Origin: Bacteroidia bacterium
GTDB taxonomy: Bacteria > Bacteroidota > Bacteroidia > Flavobacteriales > Flavobacteriaceae
Direction: 5' to 3'
Assembly (NCBI GenBank): GCA_030425715.1
Contig: JAUIAA010000078.1
Location: forward strand, 1 to 8,609
Length of the DNA: 8,609 nucleotides
The number at the start of each line of letters is the position of its first letter. The first letter of the stretch is position 1. This document shows positions 1-7,182 of the stretch, piece after piece. The position numbers and the translations under genes were made by a program. The notes under the pieces were generated by a model. It was given only the letters and a program-made list of their open reading frames with translations. It did no database searches and was not told where the DNA came from.

Positions 1-1057
1 AGATAGTGAGACATTTAATGTAGGTAATATTAAAGTTTTTGGTACAGATGATACCGATGCTTTTCATATGGATTTATACCAAACCCAGATTAAAATGGAA
101 ACATTTTATGTGAATGATGGCGGTAACAAAATCAATGCAGTAGTTGAATTTGATTTTTGGGGTGGAGATGGAAAACTAAGACTGCGTAAAGCATTTGTAG
201 AATTTAAACATTGGCAAATAGGGCAAAACTGGAATAATTTTGGCGATGAAGAACTTTGGCCTGATATTATGGAATGGGAAGGCCCTCCTTCAGGAACCTG
301 GCTTAGAACCCCCCACATAAAATATTTTAATACTTTTAAAGATAAAAGCTGGGTATATGAGATGAGTTTGGAAGCTCCAATAACAAATTACGATAGTTTT
401 GGAGATTTAGAACCTCTGGTAGAGGAGGCAAATCAAATTACTCCAGATTTAACTTTTGCAATTAAAAAAAACTATGATTGGGGGCATATTCGTCTTTCAT
501 CAGTATTAAGAAATGTAAGATATAAATATGCTGGAGAAATAGGGAACTTTATTGGATATGGGGCTTCCTTTAGTGGAATTTATAAAAAATCTAGAGGTAT
601 ATTTCAATATCAATTAATTGCAGGTAAAGGTATTACAGCGTATATGGCGTCTGTTGCAGGTTTAGGTTTTGATGGTTGCCCAAATACCAATTTTGATATT
701 TCAGCCACCCCAGCTACTGGTGGATGGATGTCGTATGAATATTATTTTACCAAAAAACTACACGGTAATGTTGTTATAGGTACCTCCATTTACGCTTTTG
801 AAAACATGGAGCGTTTTATAGTTTTAGAAGGAGAGGAGGATAGCCTTACGGTTTTAGACGGTGATTTTGATAATTTTCATTATTATGGATTGTTCAATAT
901 AATGTACGATCCGTTTGACCGAATGACTATTGGTGTTGAATTAGATTATGGGGCAAAAAAAATAGAGATGAACGGTTATGTTGATAACCAATTTATCAAT
1001 CAAAGCAAAGCTCGAGATGCCATGCGTATTAGCTTCGGATTTATGTTTTTTTTCTAA
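1..1057 (+). CDS. DcaP-like outer-membrane porin, 5' truncated by the window edge
   Basis: The reading frame is open from base 2 to the stop at 1055-1057, giving 351 visible residues. The ATG at 68 is internal, because the frame continues upstream without a stop (DSETFNVGNIKVFGTDDTDAF before it), so the true start and signal peptide lie outside the window. The segment GKLRLRKAFVEF, followed by IGQNWNNFGDEELWPD and a WLRTPHIKYF stretch, matches the pattern of DcaP-type trimeric porins (an LRLRxAYV strand, then a GQtWstF loop). The alternating aromatic/polar strands and the C-terminal end SFGFMFFF, finishing in phenylalanine, fit a BAM-inserted beta-barrel. Such porins take up small anionic solutes. 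The specific solute cannot be read here. The next gene starts 55 bp downstream on the same strand with no terminator between, so the two are probably co-transcribed. The family call is from remembered motifs; a different 16-18-strand porin family is the main alternative. Confidence 0.72.
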   Translation, partial: DSETFNVGNIKVFGTDDTDAFHMDLYQTQIKMETFYVNDGGNKINAVVEFDFWGGDGKLRLRKAFVEFKHWQIGQNWNNFGDEELWPDIMEWEGPPSGTWLRTPHIKYFNTFKDKSWVYEMSLEAPITNYDSFGDLEPLVEEANQITPDLTFAIKKNYDWGHIRLSSVLRNVRYKYAGEIGNFIGYGASFSGIYKKSRGIFQYQLIAGKGITAYMASVAGLGFDGCPNTNFDISATPATGGWMSYEYYFTKKLHGNVVIGTSIYAFENMERFIVLEGEEDSLTVLDGDFDNFHYYGLFNIMYDPFDRMTIGVELDYGAKKIEMNGYVDNQFINQSKARDAMRISFGFMFFF

Positions 1058-1112
1058 ATGTTTTATAAATATTCTTTTACATTAGCATTATTTTTTAATT
1101 GAAGATACTTAC

Positions 1113-3278
1113 ATGAGGATTTACATAATTATTATCCCCCTTTTTATTTTACTTTTTTCCTGTCAAGCAGATAAAAACAAAGACAACTACCAAAATATTG
1201 CAACACATAAATCGGTTCATGTAGATGGTTATGTAGGCGCGCAAAATTGTAAAAGTTGTCACGAAGATGTTTTTCATGAATGGGAAGGCTCCCATCATCA
1301 ATTGGCCATGCAGGTTGCCAACGAAAAAACCGTACTTGGTAATTTTGATAATTCCAAAGCTACTATTGATGGTGTAAATTATTTATTCTTTAAAAAGGAT
1401 ACTAGCTTTTATGTAGAAGTAAAAGAAATAGATAATTCTACCAAAACATATAAAATACAAAACACTTTTGGGGTTACTCCTTTACAACAATATTTAATTG
1501 ATTTTGATGGTGGTAAAAAACAAGTGTTAAGAGCTACTTGGGATGTAGTTGCAAAAAAATGGTACCACCAATACCCCGGGGATAAAATTAAAACCAATGA
1601 TTGGTTACATTGGACCAATGGTGCACAAAATTGGAATACCATGTGTGCTGAATGTCATTCTACAAATTTAAAAAAGAACTATGAATTAGAATCGGATACT
1701 TTTAAAACCACTTTTTCTGAAATAAACGTAAGTTGTGAAAGTTGCCATGGTGCTGGCAAAAAACATGTGAATTGGGCTAATAATTCTTCAGAAAAAAATG
1801 GCAATCCATTCATCCAAAAAGGAAAAACCCAATTTGAGCAAATTAAATTATGCGCTCCTTGTCATGCAAGAAGAGTAAAATTAACTAAAAATTTTAAACC
1901 AGGGGAAAACTTTGATAACCAATATATGTTGCAAAATATCAACCATCAATTTTACCACCAAGATGGTCAGATAGATGAAGAGGATTATGTGTATGGTTCT
2001 TTTTTACAAAGTAAAATGTATGCCAATGGAGTAAAGTGTAATGATTGCCATAATGTACATACCTTAAAATTAAAGAAACAAGGGAATGATTTATGCATGC
2101 AATGTCATGAGGATACTTATAATACTAAACAACATCATTTTCATCAAGAAAATACCGAAGGTGCATCTTGTATTAATTGCCATATGACTGGAAAAAACTA
2201 TATGGGTAATGATTTTAGAAGAGACCACAGTTTTAGAATTCCAAGACCTGACCAAAGCGCAAAGTATGGAACACCAAATGCTTGTACTTCCTGTCATAAA
2301 GATAAATCTAACGAATGGGCAGCACAACAAATAGAAAATCATTACGGAAAAGAAAGAGAAGATCACTTTTCTGATTACCTTTTGTTGAGCCAAGATGATC
2401 GTATCTCTTCTTCAGAAAAAGAAAGCTTAAATACTTTTATCAACGATTTAAATTACCCAGAAATTGCTAGAAGTACAGTTATTGAGGGAATGCAAATAAC
2501 GAATAATGAACAAATAAATAGTTTATTATTGGCCTTAAATGATTCGTCTCCTTTGGTAAGATACAACGCACTTACAAAGTTTAGAAATATGCCATTACAA
2601 GATAGAGTAAGTATTGCGCTAAAACATGCAAACGATAGTTCAAAATTGGTTAGAATAGGAGTAGGGCCGCTTTCCTATGGTATGGAAGCACTCCATTTAA
2701 ATGATTTGGAGAAAGCAACTTTAGAGAAACCTAAAGTTGAATTAGAACAAATGTTATATAGCAATGCCGATTTTTCAAATGGAAGAATGCAACTTGGAGA
2801 TTATTTTTTACAAAATAATGATATAAAAAGTGCTATCAAACATTATGAAGTAGCGTTGCAAAAAGACAGTTTGTTACTAGCGGTTTATTCTAACTTGGCA
2901 ACGGCCTACAGTATTTTAAAGGACTATGATAAAGCCCATTTGGTGTTTCAGGAATGGATAAAACGAGAGCCAGAAAGTAGCAGACCTTATTATTTGAGAG
3001 CGCTGTTGAATTTTGAACTGCAAAATAAGGATCAAGCTGTAGCCGATTTAAAAATGTCGATCAAAATAAACCCTCAAAACAGTAGAGCTTTGTACAATTT
3101 GGCTACTTTTTATTATCAAGAAAAGCAGTTTGGTAAAGCGGAAACTAAAATTAAAGCAGCACTAAAAATAGAACCAAATAATCAGGATTATAAATACTTA
3201 TTAGGGTTAATTTATAGAGATCAAGGCAGGTTTAAATCTAGTCAAAAAATCATGCAGGAATTACAACCTAGACAATAG
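1113..3278 (+). CDS. Octahaem c-type cytochrome lipoprotein with C-terminal TPR repeats
   Basis: The 721-residue protein begins with a lipoprotein signal peptide (MRIYIIIIPLFILLFSC, lipidated Cys17). Eight CxxCH haem c motifs follow, with first cysteines at residues 46, 178, 208, 247, 309, 328, 353 and 391. The first (QNCKSCHEDVFHEWEGSHH) resembles the cytochrome c554-type domain. About 130 residues, apparently beta-rich, separate haems 1 and 2. Extra histidines (for example HHFH at 341-344 and the DHSFRIPRPD segment at 371-380) could be distal haem ligands. Residues about 440-540 look like HEAT-type helical repeats (NDSSPLVRYNALTKF). Residues about 555-718 form around five TPRs. The protein should be anchored to a membrane on the periplasmic side or at the cell surface, carrying or storing electrons; the TPR part probably docks a partner. 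No catalytic subfamily (NrfA, HAO, tetrathionate reductase) can be assigned, since all motifs are ordinary CxxCH. It probably forms an operon with the porin upstream. The start is chosen because it gives a complete lipoprotein signal. Confidence 0.88.
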   Translation: MRIYIIIIPLFILLFSCQADKNKDNYQNIATHKSVHVDGYVGAQNCKSCHEDVFHEWEGSHHQLAMQVANEKTVLGNFDNSKATIDGVNYLFFKKDTSFYVEVKEIDNSTKTYKIQNTFGVTPLQQYLIDFDGGKKQVLRATWDVVAKKWYHQYPGDKIKTNDWLHWTNGAQNWNTMCAECHSTNLKKNYELESDTFKTTFSEINVSCESCHGAGKKHVNWANNSSEKNGNPFIQKGKTQFEQIKLCAPCHARRVKLTKNFKPGENFDNQYMLQNINHQFYHQDGQIDEEDYVYGSFLQSKMYANGVKCNDCHNVHTLKLKKQGNDLCMQCHEDTYNTKQHHFHQENTEGASCINCHMTGKNYMGNDFRRDHSFRIPRPDQSAKYGTPNACTSCHKDKSNEWAAQQIENHYGKEREDHFSDYLLLSQDDRISSSEKESLNTFINDLNYPEIARSTVIEGMQITNNEQINSLLLALNDSSPLVRYNALTKFRNMPLQDRVSIALKHANDSSKLVRIGVGPLSYGMEALHLNDLEKATLEKPKVELEQMLYSNADFSNGRMQLGDYFLQNNDIKSAIKHYEVALQKDSLLLAVYSNLATAYSILKDYDKAHLVFQEWIKREPESSRPYYLRALLNFELQNKDQAVADLKMSIKINPQNSRALYNLATFYYQEKQFGKAETKIKAALKIEPNNQDYKYLLGLIYRDQGRFKSSQKIMQELQPRQ

Positions 3279-3288
3279 TATTTTATTT

Positions 3289-4131
3289 TTAATCTATATT
3301 TTGTAAAGCCATTTTTACAATGCCGTTTTTAGATAAAATTAAAAGATTTTTTTCAAATTTATAATCCAAAGTAGTACGGTCTATACATTGCATTATTTTG
3401 GTAGTAATTTCGTGGTTATCCGGACAAGCCATCATAGTAGTTGCATACATACCAAATATTATTTTGTTGTTTTGCACTTCAATGGGTCCATTGAACATGT
3501 TACAACCATTATTTCCAAATAAAGTATTTTTAGTTAAGTTTAGTTCAAGAATTGGTTGTTTATTTTTAAAAGTATTGGGCTTAATGGTAATACCATCTAC
3601 TTCTTTAATGAGCCAAATATTATGCAATCTAAAATCTGGAACATATTGTCCACATCCTTCAAAAGTCTTGTACTCACTATCTAAAGTTGTTTTATACTGT
3701 ACCTTTACTTGGTAAGAAAATTCCGCTCCCGACATATTATCCACACATTTTTGATGGATTAATTGTATGTTTATTTCACCAGATTCTGTAATTGCTTTAT
3801 ATATGGTAATGTTGGGATCTTGTGTTTTTTCAGGTTTTGTTGGTGGCGTTCTAAAGTCAATACCATTCATCGTTTTAAATCTTATAGATTTATCGAAATC
3901 CATATCAAAAGTCCAAAATGGTTCATTTCCAGTGGCGTAAAAATCAATACCTTCTGCTATTTTTTTTAATAATATTTTTTGCATACCATTATTTTCTTTG
4001 TTTTCTAATCCCTCTTGAGGAGATTCTACAGTAGTTTTTTTAGTTTCAGCAGCCTGCTGGTTGGTTCCACAAGACACAAAAATTAGGATGCTTGTTATTA
4101 AAATTAGTTTTTGAAATAGCTTTTGTTTCAT
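3289..4131 (-). CDS. Lipoprotein with COG3650-like and META (HslJ-like) domains
   Basis: This 280-residue protein has a lipoprotein signal (hydrophobic stretch ending LIFVSC, Cys21) and a polar linker to about residue 55. Residues 61-165 match the COG3650-type domain: the hallmark ATGNEPFW at 66-73, then two cysteines, C129 (KCVDNMSG) and C160 (EGCGQ), which may form a disulfide. Residues 168-280 are a META domain, with FGNNGCNMFNG at 205-215 and TTMMACPDNHE at 231-241, the two signature blocks of the HslJ/META family. META proteins are envelope proteins linked to heat-shock or antibiotic tolerance in a few bacteria, but their biochemical role is unclear. I infer a periplasmic or outer-membrane-anchored protein of unknown activity. 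Its stop is about 10 bp from the convergent cytochrome stop, and it is separated from the sulfatase upstream of it by a terminator, so it should have its own promoter within 4132-4260. None matching the Bacteroidota consensus was clear. Confidence 0.85.
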   Translation of the reverse strand: MKQKLFQKLILITSILIFVSCGTNQQAAETKKTTVESPQEGLENKENNGMQKILLKKIAEGIDFYATGNEPFWTFDMDFDKSIRFKTMNGIDFRTPPTKPEKTQDPNITIYKAITESGEINIQLIHQKCVDNMSGAEFSYQVKVQYKTTLDSEYKTFEGCGQYVPDFRLHNIWLIKEVDGITIKPNTFKNKQPILELNLTKNTLFGNNGCNMFNGPIEVQNNKIIFGMYATTMMACPDNHEITTKIMQCIDRTTLDYKFEKNLLILSKNGIVKMALQNID

Positions 4132-4261
4132 TTTTTATTTACTTTTTGTAAATATAATATTTTATTAGGTTTTAAGCGCTGTATTCAAGTGTATTACATT
4201 TGTATAGGCTTATGCTAGAAAAATTGTAATTTATTGTTAAGGGAGAAAATATGGTTAAAAA

Positions 4262-4287
4262 AAAGGCAGGTTTGTCAACCTGCCTTT
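4262..4287 (-). terminator. Intrinsic terminator of the sulfatase gene
   Basis: An 11-bp perfect inverted repeat, arms AAAGGCAGGTT (4262-4272) and AACCTGCCTTT (4277-4287), encloses a 4-nt loop. Read on the - strand the second arm runs into a T tract (the A-run at 4257-4264 on the + strand). It begins 13 bp after the sulfatase stop codon. The strong GC core and U-tail make this a textbook Rho-independent terminator. It also separates the sulfatase from the META lipoprotein gene downstream. Confidence 0.92.
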
Positions 4288-4299
4288 CTCCATAAAATT

Positions 4300-5871
4300 T
4301 TAATTACTCTTTGGGGAAGTCAAAGCATCCATGGTATCTCCTAGATTGAAACTTGCGGCTTTCATTCTTGGTGGATACTCCTTGAATGTAGCAATAAAAT
4401 TCGCAACATATTCTGAGGCTGGTAACAATAAGAAAACGTGATCTAAGTACCAATCCCAGTAGGTGTTAGAGGTTGTAGTTGCAAACTCATAAGGATCTCT
4501 TCTTAAATTATAAATCCATGGTATTCTTGTAATTACCATAGGTTTAGACCAAGTATCTAAAGTTCCTTGTGCGTTTTGGTGCATAAAGGTAACTTTCCAA
4601 TCGTTATAACGTAATGCCATTAACTCACCGTCATCTGAAAAGTAAAATAATTCCTTACGAGGCCCATTTTTTTCTTTTCCTGTTAAATAAGGTAAAAAGT
4701 TATAGCCATCTAAATGTACTTTATACGATCTGCCACCTGCTTTTACCCCAGTTAATAATTTAGTTTTTACGTCAGGATTTCCTGCTGCAGCCAAATAAGT
4801 TGGAAACCAGTCCATACCCGACATAATTTCATTACAAACGGACCCAGCTTTAATTTTTCCTGGCCAACGTACCATAGAAGGAGTCCTCCAACCACCTTCC
4901 CAATTGGTATTTTTTTCTCCTCTAAAAGGATTAACCCCTGCATCAGGCCATGTGTTTTTGTGTGGGCCATTATCTGTACCATACTGAACAATAGTATTAT
5001 CTGCAATACCTAGCTCATCTAAAACCGCTAATAATTTTCCTACGTGCATATCGTGTTCTACCATTCCATCAGCATATTCATCTTGTCCAGAAATCCCTCG
5101 ATGTTCAGATTTTACATGCGTTCTAAAGTGCATACGAGTACCATTCCACCATACAAAAAATGGTTTCCCAGATTTTACCGATTTTTTAATAAATGCAATT
5201 GCTGCATCTGAAGTTTCATCGTCTACCGTTTCCATTCGCTTTTTGGTTAAAGGTCCAGTATCTTCAATTTTACCATCAGCATAAGAATGAATTACACCTC
5301 GCGGACCATATTTTTTTGAAAAATTAGGAAATTTTTTAGGATCTGGATAGTCGGGTAATTCAGGCTCCTCTTCTGCATTTAAATGGTATAAGTTTCCAAA
5401 AAATTCATCAAAGCCATGATTGGTAGGCAACATTTCGTCCCTATCTCCTAAATGGTTTTTTCCAAATTGACCTGTTGCATAGCCTAGAGGTTTTAACATT
5501 TCGGCAATGGTTGGGTCTTTTTCAGAAATACCTTCTGCAGCACCAGGCATACCTACCTTACTTAATCCAGTTCGCAAAACGCTTTGTCCCAAAATAAAGG
5601 AAGATCTCCCAGCAGTACAGCTTTGTTCTGAATAATAATCGGTAAACATCATTCCTTCTTTTGCAATTCGATCAATGTTTGGTGTATGGTAACCAACAAG
5701 TCCGAAAGTATAGGCACTAATGTTTGATTGACCAATATCATCTCCCCAAATTACCAAAATGTTTGGTTTTTGTTTTTTTTGTGCTTCCACGGAGGTACTT
5801 GTAAATCCAAAGAAAAGCAAAACGGCAAAAATTTGGCATTTACGAATTAGAGATTTGTTTTTTTTCATCAT
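4300..5871 (-). CDS. Exported formylglycine-dependent arylsulfatase (family S1)
   Basis: This sulfatase hydrolyses a sulfate ester, probably on a sulfated polysaccharide fragment or other organic sulfate, in the periplasm or outside the cell. The 523-residue protein has a signal peptide with a likely signal peptidase I site after VEA (residue 30). The sulfatase core starts at once: NILVIWGDDIGQSN (37-50) holds the metal-binding Asp44/Asp45. SCTAGRSS contains the nucleophile Cys85, to be converted to formylglycine within a CxAxR motif. GKNHLG (137-142) supplies the active-site Lys138 and His140; many relatives have GKWHLG. GTDNGP (298-303) gives the C-terminal metal ligands Asp300/Asn301, and EGGWRTP follows at 325-331. 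Length is normal for the family. Tandem ATG codons open the gene, either of which could be used. The CTAGR variant and the NHGFDEFFGNLYHLNAEEEPE-type block recall subfamily S1_4, a tentative assignment. Its substrate is unknown, and no maturase or SusCD pair is in the window. Confidence 0.94.
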   Translation of the reverse strand: MMKKNKSLIRKCQIFAVLLFFGFTSTSVEAQKKQKPNILVIWGDDIGQSNISAYTFGLVGYHTPNIDRIAKEGMMFTDYYSEQSCTAGRSSFILGQSVLRTGLSKVGMPGAAEGISEKDPTIAEMLKPLGYATGQFGKNHLGDRDEMLPTNHGFDEFFGNLYHLNAEEEPELPDYPDPKKFPNFSKKYGPRGVIHSYADGKIEDTGPLTKKRMETVDDETSDAAIAFIKKSVKSGKPFFVWWNGTRMHFRTHVKSEHRGISGQDEYADGMVEHDMHVGKLLAVLDELGIADNTIVQYGTDNGPHKNTWPDAGVNPFRGEKNTNWEGGWRTPSMVRWPGKIKAGSVCNEIMSGMDWFPTYLAAAGNPDVKTKLLTGVKAGGRSYKVHLDGYNFLPYLTGKEKNGPRKELFYFSDDGELMALRYNDWKVTFMHQNAQGTLDTWSKPMVITRIPWIYNLRRDPYEFATTTSNTYWDWYLDHVFLLLPASEYVANFIATFKEYPPRMKAASFNLGDTMDALTSPKSN

Positions 5872-6165
5872 AAGATTTTTGTTTAAATAGTGTTTTAGTT
5901 ATTGTTTTCTAAAATTAATAGTTTATCTAATGCTAATTTATCTCTCTCTATTAAATTGAAATCGAATGCAATGATACTTGAATATCTACCTTTTTTGTAA
6001 GAAAAGTAGTAGGAATCATGGCGATTATAAAAATCTTATACAGAAGAATGATATTAAGTTTAGGAACTAAGTTTTAGTTGCAATAAAAGTAATAAAATAA
6101 TTTAGTAAAATACTATTTGTAGTGCGTAATCTAATGAGTAGAAGTAAAGTGAATAAGGTATAATA

Positions 6166-6273
6166 TAAAAGTCATAGCAAGATTCAATAGTTGACATTTA
6201 AATACAAAATAAATGTTTTTTTTGTTTGATTTATAGCCCCCCTCAAGGCTTTTATCTCTTGCTATAACTTTTA
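6166..6273. repeat. 108-bp element bounded by 17-bp inverted repeats
   Basis: The left arm TAAAAGTCATAGCAAGA (6166-6182) and the right arm TCTTGCTATAACTTTTA (6257-6273) are reverse complements at 16 of 17 positions, the exception being C6173 opposite A6266. They enclose 74 bp that contain two further small dyads: ACATTTA/TAAATGT (6194-6200 and 6210-6216) and AGCC/GGCT (6235-6238 and 6247-6250). As RNA the whole could fold as a three-way junction. As DNA it resembles a miniature inverted-repeat element, and each end could carry a TA duplication (TA at 6166-6167 and 6272-6273), although these bases are also part of the repeat. No coding capacity is seen. Transposon remnant, structured RNA and protein-binding dyad all remain possible. 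Confidence 0.6.
6194..6223 (+). other. AT-rich hairpin followed by eight T residues
   Basis: ACATTTA (6194-6200) and TAAATGT (6210-6216) form a 7-bp perfect stem with a 9-nt loop, and eight consecutive T residues (6216-6223) follow. The form is that of a + strand intrinsic terminator, but the stem has only one G-C pair and would be weak. It sits inside the 108-bp inverted-repeat element, far from any + strand stop codon, so it would end a small non-coding transcript or nothing at all. Simple AT-rich coincidence is a real alternative. Confidence 0.25.
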
Positions 6274-6491
6274 AAATAAGAACTCACTTTTAAATATTTT
6301 GAAATAAAATGCAGTGTAACTTTTTCTTTTTCAGAGGGTATGGCAGCAATTTATTATTCTTTTTCATTTTTGTATAGTCCATATCTAACGGTTTTTTCTT
6401 TGTAAAATTGTATATTTATCAAAAATCTTAAGTATTTTTATGTAAATATTTGATAGGTAATAAGTAAAAGTTTCACCATAAAAACATATTT

Positions 6492-7157
6492 ATGAAATTT
6501 AAATTGATATGGATCTTTGTAGGATTATTGTTTTTAGCCTGCGAAAAGAAAGCTTCTGAGCAAAAAGTTGCTAATAATTCAGACACAATAAAAGAGGAGC
6601 AGGTGGATTCAATATTGCAAGCCAAAAAAAATAAAAAATTGAGTAAAGAAGAGCAGATTGCCTCTGCGATTTTAGCAGCTCCAATGGAAGCAAGAGATAG
6701 TGCTAAGGTATATGGGTATGATCAAAACGGCGAATTGATTGTATTGAGAGAGGGAGAAAATTCTTTTATTTGTATTGCAGATAATCCTAATAAAAAAGGT
6801 TTTGAAGTGGTAAGTTACCACAGTAGCCTAGAGCCCTATATGGCTTATGGTCGTAAATTAGTTATGGAGGGAAAAAGCAGACAAGAAAAAGATAGTATTA
6901 GAGAAGTAAAAGCTTTGGCTGGGATTGTAAAAATGCCAGAGCATCCAGCTACTTTACATATATATTACGGAAAGGACGGATTTTTTAATACCGAAACTGG
7001 AAAAATTGAAAATGCAAAATATCGCTATGTGGTTTATATGCCATACGCTACTCAAGAGTCTACTGGTTTATCTTTAAAGCCAAATAAATCTAACCATCCT
7101 TGGTTGATGTTTCCTGGTAAATACAATGCACATATTATGATTACACCAGCCGAATAA
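6492..7157 (+). CDS. Lipoprotein of unknown function
   Basis: This 221-residue protein has a clear lipoprotein signal (MKFKLIWIFVGLLFLAC, Cys17). A charged, Lys/Glu-rich linker to about residue 50 precedes a compact domain (about 52-219). The domain starts with EEQIASAILAAP, continues with GELIVLREGENSFICIADNP (80-99), and ends with HPWLMFPGKYNAHIMI (202-217). That order recalls, from memory, a poorly described family of secreted proteins in several phyla with an xxQIxxAxxAAP start, an LRxGxNxWxC block and a WVMxxGTPYAHIMV end. The similarity is distant and I would not name a function from it. The protein is probably anchored in the outer membrane or on the periplasmic face. It is a single-gene unit: a long intergenic region lies upstream and a hairpin terminator follows 25 bp after the stop. 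No Shine-Dalgarno sequence is seen; the start is fixed by the signal peptide. Confidence 0.82.
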   Translation: MKFKLIWIFVGLLFLACEKKASEQKVANNSDTIKEEQVDSILQAKKNKKLSKEEQIASAILAAPMEARDSAKVYGYDQNGELIVLREGENSFICIADNPNKKGFEVVSYHSSLEPYMAYGRKLVMEGKSRQEKDSIREVKALAGIVKMPEHPATLHIYYGKDGFFNTETGKIENAKYRYVVYMPYATQESTGLSLKPNKSNHPWLMFPGKYNAHIMITPAE

Positions 7158-7182
7158 AACTTTTTATTACTAAAAATTAAAA

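Larger units (their letters stand above)
5872..6491. other. 620-bp divergent intergenic region between sulfatase and unknown lipoprotein
   Basis: Neither strand has a credible gene here. The longest ATG frame noticed is a 22-codon phenylalanine-rich one from about 6309. The region must contain the promoters for the sulfatase (- strand) and for the lipoprotein at 6492 (+ strand), but I found no exact TAnnTTTG -7 element with a TTG -33 partner for either. The nearest is a weak TATTTTTA at 6433-6440. The centre holds the inverted-repeat element at 6166-6273. The only distinctly GC-rich patch, AGCCCCCCTCAAGGCT at 6235-6250, lies inside that element. The length is large for this otherwise compact window. 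Confidence 0.7.

Noticed and set aside
106..318. Minus-strand open frame of 70 codons inside the porin gene
   Set aside because: It lies wholly antisense to a protein with clear family features and has a low-complexity, unrecognisable translation; a shadow frame.
1409..2393. Minus-strand open frames (1409-1642 and 2091-2393) inside the cytochrome gene
   Set aside because: Antisense to the well-supported octahaem cytochrome; cysteine-rich translations arise from the complementary strand and show no domain.
3301..3320. TTGTAAA/TTTACAA inverted repeat considered as terminator of the cytochrome gene
   Set aside because: The stem has a single G-C pair, lies within the META coding sequence and is not followed directly by a T run.
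3398..3969. Plus-strand open frames antisense to the META lipoprotein
   Set aside because: The - strand product has a lipoprotein signal and two recognisable domains; the antisense frames have none.
4767..5006. Alternative frame of 79 codons within the sulfatase
   Set aside because: Overlaps the sulfatase core in another frame of the same strand; no independent support.
6103..6115. TAGTA-AAA-TACTA small palindrome
   Set aside because: A five-base arm in AT-rich DNA is expected by chance.
6191..6219. TTGACA at 6191-6196 resembling a sigma-70 -35 box
   Set aside because: No TATAAT-like -10 at the right spacing, and Bacteroidota primary sigma factors use a different consensus; TTGACA here is probably chance.
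6309..6377. 22-codon phenylalanine-rich plus-strand frame, considered as a leader peptide
   Set aside because: No attenuator-like hairpin pair and no amino-acid biosynthesis gene follows; the composition simply reflects T-rich DNA.
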